A stretch of 64,000 nucleotides of DNA, from assembly GCF_014164585.1 (NCBI RefSeq), contig NZ_JACJFM010000022.1, positions 21,144 to 85,143 on the forward strand, given 5' to 3'. This stretch comes from Oceanospirillum sediminis. GTDB lineage: Bacteria > Pseudomonadota > Gammaproteobacteria > Pseudomonadales > Halomonadaceae. Of the stretch, positions 56,592 to 64,000 are shown one piece after another. How positions within the stretch are numbered: position 1 is the first letter of the stretch; every line of letters begins with the position of its first letter. The notes under the pieces are model-generated. The model worked only from the letters and a program-made list of their open reading frames with translations. It was not told where the DNA came from and searched no databases. Made by a program: the position numbers and the translations under genes.

Positions 56592-58004
56592 ATGGGTACA
56601 GCATTTAATATGTGGATTAATGGTCAATCTGTGCAAGGGGAGGCTGAACCCCTGGATGTACTTAATCCGGCGACAGAAGAAGTGATTGTTACAGTGAATA
56701 ATGCTTCTGTTGCTCAGCTGGACGCTGCTGTCGATGCCGCAAAACAGGCGTTCAGTTCATGGCAGTATTCCAGCCATGATGATCGTAAACAGGCATTGAA
56801 CCGAATTGCCGATAATATTGAAAATAATGCAGCTGAACTGGCAGAAATTGTTGTGAAAGAGCAGGGCAAGCCTATGTTCCTTGCTCAGGCGGAAGTGAGT
56901 GGTGCTGTTGCCTGGACCCGTTATGCGGCGGGTATGGATATTCCAACAGACATTATTGAAGACAGTGAAAATAAGCGTATTGAAGTCCAGCACAAACCTC
57001 TGGGTGTTGTCGGTTCTATTACGCCGTGGAACTGGCCGCTGATGATTGCGATCTGGCACATTATGCCAGCCCTGCGTGCCGGTAATACTGTGGTATGTAA
57101 GCCATCTGGTTTAACGCCACTCAATACACTGAAACTGTTTGAACTGATTCAGCAGGAGCTGCCAGCAGGCGTACTGAATGTTGTACTGGGCGATGCTGAA
57201 ATCGGTAATGCCATGAGTGAGCATCCGGGGATTGATAAAATTATCTTCACCGGTTCCACACCAACGGGGCAGCAGATCATGAGAAACGCTTCATCCAACC
57301 TGAAGCGTCTGACTCTGGAGCTGGGAGGCAATGATGCGGGTATTATCCTGCCTGATGCCGATATTGATGCCATTGCTGAAGGCATTTTCCAGACCGCATT
57401 TCTGAATATGGGGCAGACCTGCGCAGCACTTAAGCGTCTGTATGTGCATGAAAGTCAGTACGATCAGGTGTGTTCTAAGCTGGCGGATATTGCTCAACAG
57501 CAGGTTGTGGGTGACGGTTTGGCAGATGGCACGACCTTTGGCCCGGTACAGAATAAGAAGCAGCTGGATCTGGTCGCCGCTCTGGTGGATGACGCCCGTG
57601 AGCAGGGTGCCAATGTACTGAGTGGCGGCAGCCGTTCTGATTCTGCAGGTTACTTCTATCCTCCCACGATTATTGCCGGAGCTAAAGCCGGTATGCGTGT
57701 GGTTGATGAAGAGCAGTTTGGCCCTGTACTGCCGGTAATTTCATACTCTGATCTGGATGATGCTATTGCGCAGGCCAATGCTTCGAATGTCGGTCTGGGT
57801 GGTTCAGTCTGGTCATCTGATCTGGAAAAAGCCCAGCAGATCGCTTCAAAGCTGGAGTGTGGTACTGCCTGGATTAATGGCCATGCAGAGGTGCTGCCTC
57901 ATGCGCCATTCGGTGGCTGTAAGATGTCTGGTTTTGGGGTTGAGTTTGGCCTGCAGGGTCTGCTGGAATACACCCAGCCTCAGACAATTAACATCAATAA
58001 ATAA
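56592..58004 (+). CDS. NAD(P)-dependent aldehyde dehydrogenase
   Basis: 470 residues of the ALDH superfamily. Motifs: SITPWNWPLMIAIWHIMPAL (cofactor/oxyanion Asn), FTGSTPTGQQIM (Rossmann), LELGGNDAGIILPDAD (general-base Glu), NMGQTCAALKRLYV (catalytic Cys), EEQFGPVLPV and FGGCKMSGFG. Oxidises an aldehyde to the acid, but the substrate is not clear; semialdehyde, betaine-aldehyde and generic classes are possible. Single gene with its own terminator. GAGGAAAATAATA before the ATG. Confidence 0.92.
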   Translation: MGTAFNMWINGQSVQGEAEPLDVLNPATEEVIVTVNNASVAQLDAAVDAAKQAFSSWQYSSHDDRKQALNRIADNIENNAAELAEIVVKEQGKPMFLAQAEVSGAVAWTRYAAGMDIPTDIIEDSENKRIEVQHKPLGVVGSITPWNWPLMIAIWHIMPALRAGNTVVCKPSGLTPLNTLKLFELIQQELPAGVLNVVLGDAEIGNAMSEHPGIDKIIFTGSTPTGQQIMRNASSNLKRLTLELGGNDAGIILPDADIDAIAEGIFQTAFLNMGQTCAALKRLYVHESQYDQVCSKLADIAQQQVVGDGLADGTTFGPVQNKKQLDLVAALVDDAREQGANVLSGGSRSDSAGYFYPPTIIAGAKAGMRVVDEEQFGPVLPVISYSDLDDAIAQANASNVGLGGSVWSSDLEKAQQIASKLECGTAWINGHAEVLPHAPFGGCKMSGFGVEFGLQGLLEYTQPQTININK

Positions 58005-58050
58005 GCAGTATTGATGCTTGGTTAAACCTTAATCTTCGTCCTTTATTATT

Positions 58051-58078
58051 AGCCCGGATATTTCTCCGGGCTTTTTTT
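58051..58078 (+). terminator. Rho-independent terminator after aldehyde dehydrogenase gene
   Basis: AGCCCGGA (58051-58058), loop TATTTC, TCCGGGCT (58065-58072), then T7. Confidence 0.94.
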
Positions 58079-58153
58079 CAACAGGCTTTTTTCTGGCAGT
58101 TTTTAACTGACCTGGCGTGTTTTTCGGATAAACTCTATCGATTTTTCAGCGCG

Positions 58154-59767
58154 TTATTTGCGTAAGCGACCAGGAGCTACCATCGTTTCGGGTCTCAGAA
58201 TATCTTCCAGTGTTTTTTCATCCAGCAACTTCTCCTGTCTGACCAGATCCAGTACCGAACAACCTTCTTCCTGGGCCTGTCTGGCAATACGGGTGGCATT
58301 GTCATAGCCAATATAAGGGTTCAGAGCGGTGATAATACCAATACTATTATTGACCTGGTTCTTGCAGTGCTCTGCGTTGGCGGTAATGCCTTCAATACAG
58401 CGTGTTCGCAGCATGTCCATCGCCTGAGACAACAAACGCATGGATTCCAGAATATTGTAAGCAATCAGAGGTTCCATCACATTCAGCTGAAGCTGACCGG
58501 CCTCCGCCGCCATCGTAATGGCCATATCATTACCGATAATCTGAAAAGCAACCTGGTTGACCGCCTCAGGAATAACCGGATTGACCTTACCCGGCATAAT
58601 AGATGAGCCTGGCTGCTGAGGCGGCAGGTTAATTTCGTTCAGGCCAGTTCTTGGTCCGCTGGACAATAAGCGCAGGTCGTTACAGATTTTTGACAGCTTG
58701 ATGGCCAGGCGCTTCAGCATGCCGGAGAACAGCACAAAAGCGCCCATATCGGAACTGGCCTCAACCAGATCGCTGGCCGGGCGGAAGCTGAACTGACTGA
58801 CATCCGCCAGGCATTCTACGGCAAAGTGAGCATACTGAGGATCAGTATTGATGCCGGTACCAATGGCTGTGCCGCCCAGATTGACTTCCAGGAAGAGTTC
58901 AGACAGATCCGCAATGCGATCAATATCTTCTGACAGGGTCGAGGCGTAGCTTCTGAACTCCTGACCCAGAGTCATAGGAACGGCATCCTGCAGCTGAGTA
59001 CGTCCCATTTTGATCACATCGGCAAATTCAACCGATTTAACTTTAAAGGCTCTTTTTAACTGACGCAGGCTGCCGACCAGTTTGCCATGATCCAGTAACA
59101 CACTCAGGCGAATGGCTGTCGGGTAGGCGTCATTGGTCGACTGAGCCATATTGACGTCATTATTTGGGTGCAGATACTGATATTCACCCTTATTGTGTCC
59201 CAGATAGCCCAGACCAACATTGGCAATTACCTCATTGGCGTTCATGTTGGTGGAGGTTCCGGCACCTCCCTGGATCATATCGACAACAAACTGATCATGG
59301 TATTTACCCGCGATAATCTCCCGGCAGGCAAAATCAATCGCTTCAAAACGCTTTTTCTCCAGTTGTCCCAGCTGTGCATTGGCCTGAGCAGCGGCCAGTT
59401 TTACTATCGCCAGTGCCTTAACCAGGTTCGGGAAGTGGTGCAACTGAATACCTGACAGATTAAAGTTCTCCATCGCACGCTGAGTCTGAATGCCAAAGAA
59501 AGCATCAGCAGGCACCTGAGCGATGCCCAGCAGGTCTTTCTCAGTACGTGTTTTAGCTAATTTTTTTGCCGGGGCATTCATCTCGATGATCTCTTTTTTG
59601 TCGGTCTGGGTGGAAGAAGTGTCTGGGCTTGTAGTCGGTACGTTTTCGGCTGGTGCCTTACCACTACTGGCAGAGGAGCTTTTCTCTGTCGTTGCGATCT
59701 GTTCTGATTCTGATGGAATACTCGAATCTGCTTTTTTTGCTGTGGAATCGTTTTTTTGCAGTGCCAT
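58154..59767 (-). CDS. aspA: Aspartate ammonia-lyase with N-terminal extension
   Basis: Converts aspartate to fumarate and ammonia. The catalytic part (from about residue 70) is a fumarase/aspartase-fold enzyme: KDLLGIAQVPADAFFGIQT, MNANEVIANVGLGYLG, GRTQLQDAVPMTLGQEF and the mobile-loop signature GSSIMPGKVNPVIPEA. With the ATG at 59767 the protein is 537 residues, about 60 longer than the usual 475; the extra part is Ser/Thr/Lys/Pro-rich and disordered-looking (STAKKADSSIPSESEQ, TTSPDTSSTQTDKKEI). The in-frame ATG at 59579-59581 (MNAPAKKLAKTRTE) would give 475 residues. Neither start has a strong ribosome binding site (the internal one has AAGAGAT). The extension is open over 62 codons, so it is probably translated. 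Divergent from a LysR gene; a structured leader with terminator lies upstream. Confidence 0.93.
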   Translation of the reverse strand: MALQKNDSTAKKADSSIPSESEQIATTEKSSSASSGKAPAENVPTTSPDTSSTQTDKKEIIEMNAPAKKLAKTRTEKDLLGIAQVPADAFFGIQTQRAMENFNLSGIQLHHFPNLVKALAIVKLAAAQANAQLGQLEKKRFEAIDFACREIIAGKYHDQFVVDMIQGGAGTSTNMNANEVIANVGLGYLGHNKGEYQYLHPNNDVNMAQSTNDAYPTAIRLSVLLDHGKLVGSLRQLKRAFKVKSVEFADVIKMGRTQLQDAVPMTLGQEFRSYASTLSEDIDRIADLSELFLEVNLGGTAIGTGINTDPQYAHFAVECLADVSQFSFRPASDLVEASSDMGAFVLFSGMLKRLAIKLSKICNDLRLLSSGPRTGLNEINLPPQQPGSSIMPGKVNPVIPEAVNQVAFQIIGNDMAITMAAEAGQLQLNVMEPLIAYNILESMRLLSQAMDMLRTRCIEGITANAEHCKNQVNNSIGIITALNPYIGYDNATRIARQAQEEGCSVLDLVRQEKLLDEKTLEDILRPETMVAPGRLRK

Positions 59768-59929
59768 AAATTAATCTGTTTTTGCTATACCATGAGGGCA
59801 TTTTTGTTGTTCAGGGTCAGGATGGGCATAGACTAAAGTTGATTTTATGGTATGACCAATGCCGTTTTACCATCGGGCCATGCCATTTCGGTATAGGGGC
59901 ATTTAAGCGGGATTGTGTCTGGGGTCGAA

Positions 59930-60195
59930 ATAAAAAAAGCCCGGTTGACAGCGAGAAAGTCAACCGGGCATTGTACTGGTCGCAGGGTGTGTTAATGACC
60001 AGATTGCAAAAGGCATACCCCGAATAACAAAGGGGTGAACATCGAGGTCTGTTCTTTGGAGGACAAGTGTCCGCTTGCATGGCTCCTCCCAACAACGATG
60101 CTAACTTTACAGCGCTGGTGCTATCTGTAAAAGCTGCCCGAATCAACATAAAGTTTTGTCGGCAGCAAACATTACAGAGACGCTTCTGCCAGAAA
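59930..60195 (-). ncRNA. Candidate structured RNA ending in an intrinsic terminator, upstream of aspA
   Basis: Read on the minus strand, a series of stems runs toward aspA: TTTACAG/CTGTAAA (about 60100-60135), GGAGGA/TCCTCC enclosing a second GGAC/GTCC pairing (about 60055-60092), ACCCC/GGGGT (about 60018-60035), CTGGTC/GACCAG (about 59978-60004), and a perfect 11-bp stem GCCCGGTTGAC/GTCAACCGGGC (59939-59969) followed by seven T. This last stem is a textbook terminator, yet no minus-strand gene precedes it: the nearest upstream gene is on the other strand. So it either ends a small RNA gene or attenuates aspA, whose start lies 165 bases (or 350 for the internal ATG) further on. The 5' end is a guess; no known RNA family was recognised. 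Confidence 0.55.
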
Positions 60196-60349
60196 GAAAA
60201 GATAATAGGATTTGTGACTTTTCTTATCAGAACAAAGACTTATTGGCTACATTCAATCGATTCGGGCCATTGTTTTCATGTCATCCTGATAAAAAGGCCG
60301 CTATTATATCCCGTTCTCCCACACCAGGTTTTATGAGTGTTTTCAGCTT

Positions 60350-61279
60350 ATGAGTACAAAAAACTATTCTCTGGGTCAGGTTGGTGACTATGAGATTAAG
60401 CAGCTTAAAGTGTTTAAAACGGTCGTGGACTGCGGAGGTTTCTCAGCAGCAGAAACAGCGTTAAATATTGGCCGCTCAACCATTAGTCTCCATATTTCCA
60501 ATCTGGAGTCCCGGCTGAACCTGGTGTTGTGTAAACGCGGGCGGGCAGGATTTTCGCTGACCGAAGAAGGGGCGATCATTTACGACATGACCGTCAACCT
60601 GCTGGAATCACTGGATGCATTCCGGGTGACGGTGAATAACCTCAATAGCAGTCTGACCGGTGAGCTGAAGATCGTATTGTCTGATGCCATCAGTCTGGAC
60701 AAACGCTGTGCTTTTCCTGACCTGATCCGTACTTTTATCTCTCAGGCTCCCGGCGTTCAGCTGTCGAATGATGTCGCATCTATGGCTGAAATTGAGCGCA
60801 TGGTACTGAACGATATGGCCGATGTCGGCTTTATCCCTTGTCACCGCAAACTGGAAGGGCTGGAATATATTGACCTGTTCAGTGATGTTTGCCGACTGTA
60901 CATCAGTACGGACCACCCGGTAGCAGCACTGCCGGAAGATGAATTGACTGATGATGCGATTCAGTCGTTACCTATGGTGCATGCTGGTTTAAAACCCCAT
61001 GAAGCGGTTGATGAGCTGATGACAGGGCTGAACCTGGCAGGAAGGGCTTATTTCTATGAAGGCCGTCTGGCGATGATTCTGTCTGGTCAGTATATCGGCT
61101 TTTTGCCGGAGCATTACGCCCAGAGTTACATTGAGGAAGGCCTGATTACGACTCTGACACCAGAAAGTCGTTTTTATAACCTGACCATGTCGGCCATCTG
61201 GAAAAAAACCGCCCAGCCCAGCAAACCCCGAGAGCTGTTTCTGAGTATTCTGCGGGATAAGTTTGCTTCTGATACCTGA
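60350..61279 (+). CDS. LysR-type regulator divergent from aspA
   Basis: 309 residues, LysR helix-turn-helix (KQLKVFKTVVDCGGFSAAE, IGRSTISLHISNLE, LCKRGRAGFSLTEEG) and effector domain. Clearly paralogous to the hut-side LysR at 24529-25428: identical LNIGRSTIS and near-identical LCKRGR-GF segments, the same length and the same C-terminal Y-FLPEHYA motif. Placed opposite aspA, it probably controls aspartase in response to an amino-acid or dicarboxylate effector. No clear Shine-Dalgarno before the ATG. An 8-bp perfect hairpin (GGGCTGAG/CTCAGCCC, 61290-61319) lies just after the stop and may end its transcript. Confidence 0.87.
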   Translation: MSTKNYSLGQVGDYEIKQLKVFKTVVDCGGFSAAETALNIGRSTISLHISNLESRLNLVLCKRGRAGFSLTEEGAIIYDMTVNLLESLDAFRVTVNNLNSSLTGELKIVLSDAISLDKRCAFPDLIRTFISQAPGVQLSNDVASMAEIERMVLNDMADVGFIPCHRKLEGLEYIDLFSDVCRLYISTDHPVAALPEDELTDDAIQSLPMVHAGLKPHEAVDELMTGLNLAGRAYFYEGRLAMILSGQYIGFLPEHYAQSYIEEGLITTLTPESRFYNLTMSAIWKKTAQPSKPRELFLSILRDKFASDT

Positions 61280-61363
61280 TACCCGCACTGGGCTGAGGAC
61301 TGAGCGTTTAACTCAGCCCTCCTGACGGCATCCTGTTGTGGATGATAGACGTTTATTGGGATG

Positions 61364-61617
61364 CTATCTGGCCAGATCAGCCAGCTCTTGCAGAGTTAAG
61401 GATTTAATCGGGCTGCGAATCTGGTAGTAACTGACTTCAACGCCTTGCGGTAGCGGCCTTTCGGTGTGGTATCCAGAACTGCAGAGATTTCAATGCCTGC
61501 CCGATGTAATTGTACGGCAATCAGTAACAGCAGAGGCCCACTACCGGCAATCACCAGCGGCATAGCCGGTGCCAGAGCGCTTTGCTGGCTGAAACAGATA
61601 CTCAGGTCCTGCGCCAT
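61364..61617 (-). pseudogene. Remnant of opine-oxidase/HcnB-like FAD oxidoreductase alpha subunit
   Basis: A 73-codon minus-strand frame contains PLVIAGSGPLLLLIAVQLHR and AGIEISAVLDTTPKGRYRKA, which look like the internal nucleotide-binding region of OoxA/HcnB/hydroxyproline-dehydrogenase-type proteins, about 150 residues into such proteins. It has no preceding FAD domain and stops at 61396. In the next frame, YYQIRSPIKSLTLQELADLA and a stop at 61364-61366 resemble the family C-terminus. So several hundred codons are missing internally and the N-terminus is missing as well. It abuts the LysR remnant on the other strand. Confidence 0.6.
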
Positions 61618-62007
61618 GAAATCGACAGCGTGTTTGACTCCGCCGGAGTGAATCGAAAACTACTGGTGGATACCCAGCTCTCTTACGGGGCTTGTGGTTT
61701 TATCCAGTCCGGTATGGGCGTATCTCTGGTTGACCCTCTTAGCGCGCTGCATTATCAGAGACTGGGCATTCAGGTGCGCCGCTTTGAACCGAGAATTGGC
61801 TACCGCTATAACCTGATCTACCCGGCACTCCGCACACAATCCGGGCTGGCAAAAGCCTTTGTCAAACAACTGAAAGCCGACCTGAAAGAATTGCAGGCCA
61901 GCAATCAAGGACTGCTGGAACTGATAGGGGATAAATACCCCGGATTCTGCAAAGAGGGGGAAAACTATGCTAGGGGGATTAAACCCTCAAAACCGATAGT
62001 GAACTGA
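61582..62007 (+). pseudogene. C-terminal remnant of a LysR regulator
   Basis: The frame encodes only the last part of a LysR effector-binding domain: VLRHEIDSVFDSAGVNRKLL, YGACGFIQSGMGVSLVDPLS and PALRTQSGLAKAFVKQLKAD. The helix-turn-helix half is missing, and the frame begins within the HcnB-like remnant, with the junction near 61595. In opine and hydroxyproline clusters a LysR gene often adjoins the oxidase genes, so both remnants probably come from one deleted catabolic cluster. The next gene starts 66 bases further on. Confidence 0.65.
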
Positions 62008-62072
62008 AAACATTGAAAAACTCGTAATGCATTAGCCATATTTTAATTCTTCCAGCGGCTAATGGAGCTGAT

Positions 62073-62288
62073 ATGAACCGAATCAACCCCGCGAAACTTC
62101 ACCATAGTAAATGGACCGCCATAAAGCCTGTGAACAGAGAAAAACACTTTCTGGTATCAGACGTTGAATACGACGAAGATGGCACCGTGCTGAACTGTAT
62201 TCTGGAAGCCGTGCTATCAAAAAATGAATACCCGATTGACTGGACTGAGCTTAAAGATAACGAGAAATGGCTTCAGGGTTGGAAGTAA
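62073..62288 (+). CDS. Small Trp-rich conserved protein, TIGR02450-like
   Basis: 71 residues: MNRINPAKLHHSKWTAIKPV, NREKHFLVSDVEYDEDG, LEAVLSK, IDWTELKDNEKWLQGWK. This layout of conserved Trp residues and the INP-KL-HSKWTA start match the TIGR02450 family, whose function is unknown. An AATGGAGCTGAT site precedes the ATG. It has no partner nearby. Confidence 0.8.
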   Translation: MNRINPAKLHHSKWTAIKPVNREKHFLVSDVEYDEDGTVLNCILEAVLSKNEYPIDWTELKDNEKWLQGWK

Positions 62289-62436
62289 GCGCTAACATAT
62301 GTAACGATGGTGTGGATTTATCGGGCAGATACACAACTAACCCTTTGTTCCAGAATGGCAGATAGTCTTGTTATGTGGGCACTCTGATTATCTTCTTCAA
62401 AAGAATGGTGCAGTAAAACTCAGATAAGGAAAGCAG

Positions 62437-62919
62437 ATGAGTGAAAAAGTAAAAGCAGCCTTGAACTGGCTTAAAGGAATCCTGGATTCAGAAGATGTGG
62501 AATATCAGATTGTTGGTGGATTAGCGGCAACCATTCATGGCGGCAGTCGAGAAATTGCAGACATAGACCTCTATATTCACAACTCTGATGCGGACAAGTT
62601 GTTGGCCCATGTAGCGCAATACATCTCTAAACCGTTAGCTCATTACGTGGAATACGGTTGGGATCTGGAGTACTTCCAGCTGATTTACCAGGATCAAAAA
62701 ATTGAAATCGGTTTATCTCACAATACAAAGATACAATCAGCTCTGGATGGCTGCTGGCATCCACTTAAAATTAATTTCTCAGAGTCGGTCAATAAAGACT
62801 ATCAAGGAATCGAACTGCTCGTTATCCCGGTTCAGCGTTTGATTGAATACAAGCGAATACTGGGCAGGGAAGTCGACCTGATTGATATACAAGAACTGAC
62901 TTTCAATTCAGCATCATAG
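62437..62919 (+). CDS. Nucleotidyltransferase-fold protein (MNT/MazG-related type)
   Basis: 160 residues. The N-terminal VEYQIVGGLAATIHGGSREIADIDLYI contains the GG-x9-11-DxD motif of the polymerase-beta-like nucleotidyltransferase superfamily, and the second half (about 85-155) continues with an LIEYKRILGREVDLIDI-type tail. Such small members act as antitoxins or as stand-alone enzymes; no HEPN toxin gene adjoins. GATAAGGAAAGCAG before the ATG gives a good AAGGA. It is the last gene before the IS element; 62920-63124 contains nothing recognisable. Confidence 0.75.
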   Translation: MSEKVKAALNWLKGILDSEDVEYQIVGGLAATIHGGSREIADIDLYIHNSDADKLLAHVAQYISKPLAHYVEYGWDLEYFQLIYQDQKIEIGLSHNTKIQSALDGCWHPLKINFSESVNKDYQGIELLVIPVQRLIEYKRILGREVDLIDIQELTFNSAS

Positions 62920-63124
62920 CCAGTGTTTACGGTGGGTTTCTGGCGCTTGGTATTTCTGTTTTTCCTCATCATCATTTCTGTCGTGGTAGACATCGCTTTC
63001 AGCACCAGCTCTGGCCCACCTTTTGAATTTGGGAGTAAAAACTATCCTTCATTCTTAGATTAAAGAAGCGAATATGCTTTAACTGGCTAAGTACATAGTA
63101 TATCTGGTGGGGGTTATATAATTT

Positions 63125-64000
63125 GGCTCTTCGACGTTTCATGTGGATTTACCTGATTGAACCTGTACCTCTATTGGGCTGCCAATCAGGTAAATCATAT
63201 TGATAAAGTTCTTTGTATTTCTGTAACCCCTTGCGCGTGCACGAGCGGCCTGGAAAAGGCTGTTCATTCCTTCCAGACGGGCATTGGTTAAATCTGAGGT
63301 GATACGTCTCACAATACGCTCTGAGTGTCTTTTGAGGGTCTCTAATGCCTCATACATGGGACTTTGCAGAGGACTATCTCCCAGAACATCCCTGGCATGA
63401 TTGATAAAGTGAGTGAGCCGCCAGCGAGCCTGCTGTGGCGTTTTTACATCCCTGATCCAGCGGAGCTTTTCTTTGATAAACCACGCTTTTCCTGTCTCCT
63501 TATCCTCAGACAGAAGCTCTGATAATGCCGTTATCTGATGCCGGGTCAGCTGCTCATTATCACTGTTTTTCAGCACGGCCCAGCGCACTCCCTTTGAGTG
63601 AGAGCCGTCTTTCCTTTCCTGCTTTCTGACCTGATCCACTGCCTTATTAAAGATCTGCACGACGAGAAACCAGTCAATGGTCACTTCGGCATTGGGCAGT
63701 GCTTCATCAACACCGCTGAGAAAAGCTTTCGACATGTCGCAGACCACTTCTACAACCTGCTCTGGTTGCCCCTGATGCTGCTTTAAGAACTCGCTGAACG
63801 CTTTAACCGTACCCTTACCACGCCCGGGTACTGCAAAGATGACGGGGCGGTCCACTCGGCCCATATCCAGGAAAATAGTGACATAGTTATGCCCACGTTT
63901 TGATGCGGCTTCATCCAGCGCGAGTTTTCTGACGGCGGATAAATCCCACTGTGTCAGATTCTGCTGAACATAGTATTCCAGCATCCGCCAGAGCCGCTTA
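63125..64000 (-). mobile_element. ISL3-family insertion sequence, cut by window edge
   Basis: The transposase frame runs off the right edge. The end of the element is probably at GGCTCTTCGACGTTTCATGT (from 63125), which reads as an ISL3-type terminal repeat. Outside it lies AT-rich DNA (GTTATATAATTT), a possible 8-bp target duplication that cannot be confirmed without the other end. Confidence 0.75.
63139..64000 (-). CDS. ISL3-family transposase, 5' end outside window
   Basis: The frame is open to base 64000 and an in-frame ATG at 63982-63984 is preceded by further coding codons (KRLWR), so the N-terminus, normally with a zinc-ribbon/helix-turn-helix, lies outside. DDE-type catalytic segments: LALDEAASKRGHNYVTIFLD, VVEVVCDMSKAFLSGVDEAL, and the C-terminal RLEGMNSLFQAARARARGYR with the Glu. 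It appears intact within the window, about 287 residues. Confidence 0.9.
   Translation of the reverse strand, partial: KRLWRMLEYYVQQNLTQWDLSAVRKLALDEAASKRGHNYVTIFLDMGRVDRPVIFAVPGRGKGTVKAFSEFLKQHQGQPEQVVEVVCDMSKAFLSGVDEALPNAEVTIDWFLVVQIFNKAVDQVRKQERKDGSHSKGVRWAVLKNSDNEQLTRHQITALSELLSEDKETGKAWFIKEKLRWIRDVKTPQQARWRLTHFINHARDVLGDSPLQSPMYEALETLKRHSERIVRRITSDLTNARLEGMNSLFQAARARARGYRNTKNFINMIYLIGSPIEVQVQSGKST

Noticed and set aside
59817..60149. 110-codon minus-strand frame upstream of aspA
   Set aside because: It runs through the perfect terminator stem and T-run, so it cannot be a normal gene; the RNA reading fits better.
1..64000. CRISPR arrays, rRNA genes, prophage modules and integrons
   Set aside because: Nothing resembling regular spaced repeats, rRNA sequence, phage structural genes or attC sites was seen; the only mobile element is the ISL3-type IS at the right edge.

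Overview
This is a Gram-negative gammaproteobacterial chromosome segment, most likely from the Oceanospirillales/Pseudomonadales side. Gene order supports this: lpxH-ppiB divergent from glnS-cysS, and DUF3108-purN-purM divergent from DUF2066-perM, are arrangements I know from Pseudomonas-type genomes. Homodimeric PDH E1 (aceE), acnB, an N-terminal AspRS sequence of the Pseudomonas type and an LpxH-type lipid A enzyme agree with it. Genus cannot be fixed from the sequence alone. Most of the window is ordinary core genome; the accessory and decayed parts are around 4.7-5.0 kb, 26.5-27.1 kb and 61.3-64 kb.

Layout. 1-4.7 kb: a large hybrid sensor kinase (cut by the left edge) and a response regulator without a DNA-binding domain. 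5.1-9.2 kb (minus): aceE-aceF with a structured leader and a terminator. 9.5-12.7 kb (minus): a hypothetical gene, then a compact trpR-trpE-trpG operon with a TrpR-type palindrome at the trpR start. 12.8-18.1 kb: a ToxR/CadC-like membrane regulator divergent from a three-gene thiol-redox operon (DsbD/CcdA-type membrane protein, TlpA-like thioredoxin, degenerate redoxin lipoprotein); three helically phased direct repeats lie between them. 18.3-25.4 kb: histidine utilisation genes hutH-hutU-hutI-hutG (minus), with a divergent LysR regulator in the place often held by HutC. 25.4-35.1 kb: potassium channel, broken receiver gene, orphan periplasmic binding proteins, tRNA-Val(GAC), a B12-type radical SAM protein, a GGDEF/EAL protein and a HypT-like LysR. 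35.4-47.2 kb: aspS, yebC, ruvC, a TRIC-type membrane protein, the purine pair purN-purM, perM, creA and a class III CoA-transferase. 47.3-58 kb: acnB, lpxH, ppiB, glnS, cysS, a TPR protein and an aldehyde dehydrogenase. 58.1-61.3 kb: aspA with a long low-complexity N-terminal extension, a structured leader ending in an intrinsic terminator, and a second LysR paralogous to the hut one. 61.3-64 kb: remnants of an opine-oxidase-like gene and its LysR, two small genes, and an ISL3-family element cut by the right edge.

How it fits together. Histidine degradation (HutH, HutU, HutI, HutG) yields glutamate, ammonia and formamide; aspartase makes fumarate and ammonia; AcnB and PDH feed and run the TCA cycle. 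Two ammonia-lyase genes (hutH, aspA) each face a regulator of the same LysR subfamily, suggesting a duplicated amino-acid-deamination control module. The most interesting non-coding signals are the aspA leader RNA with its terminator, the triple-nested inverted repeat before glnS, the nested hairpin before aceE, and the ToxR-like direct repeats. No computation was possible here; all calls rest on reading motifs, spacing and symmetry.
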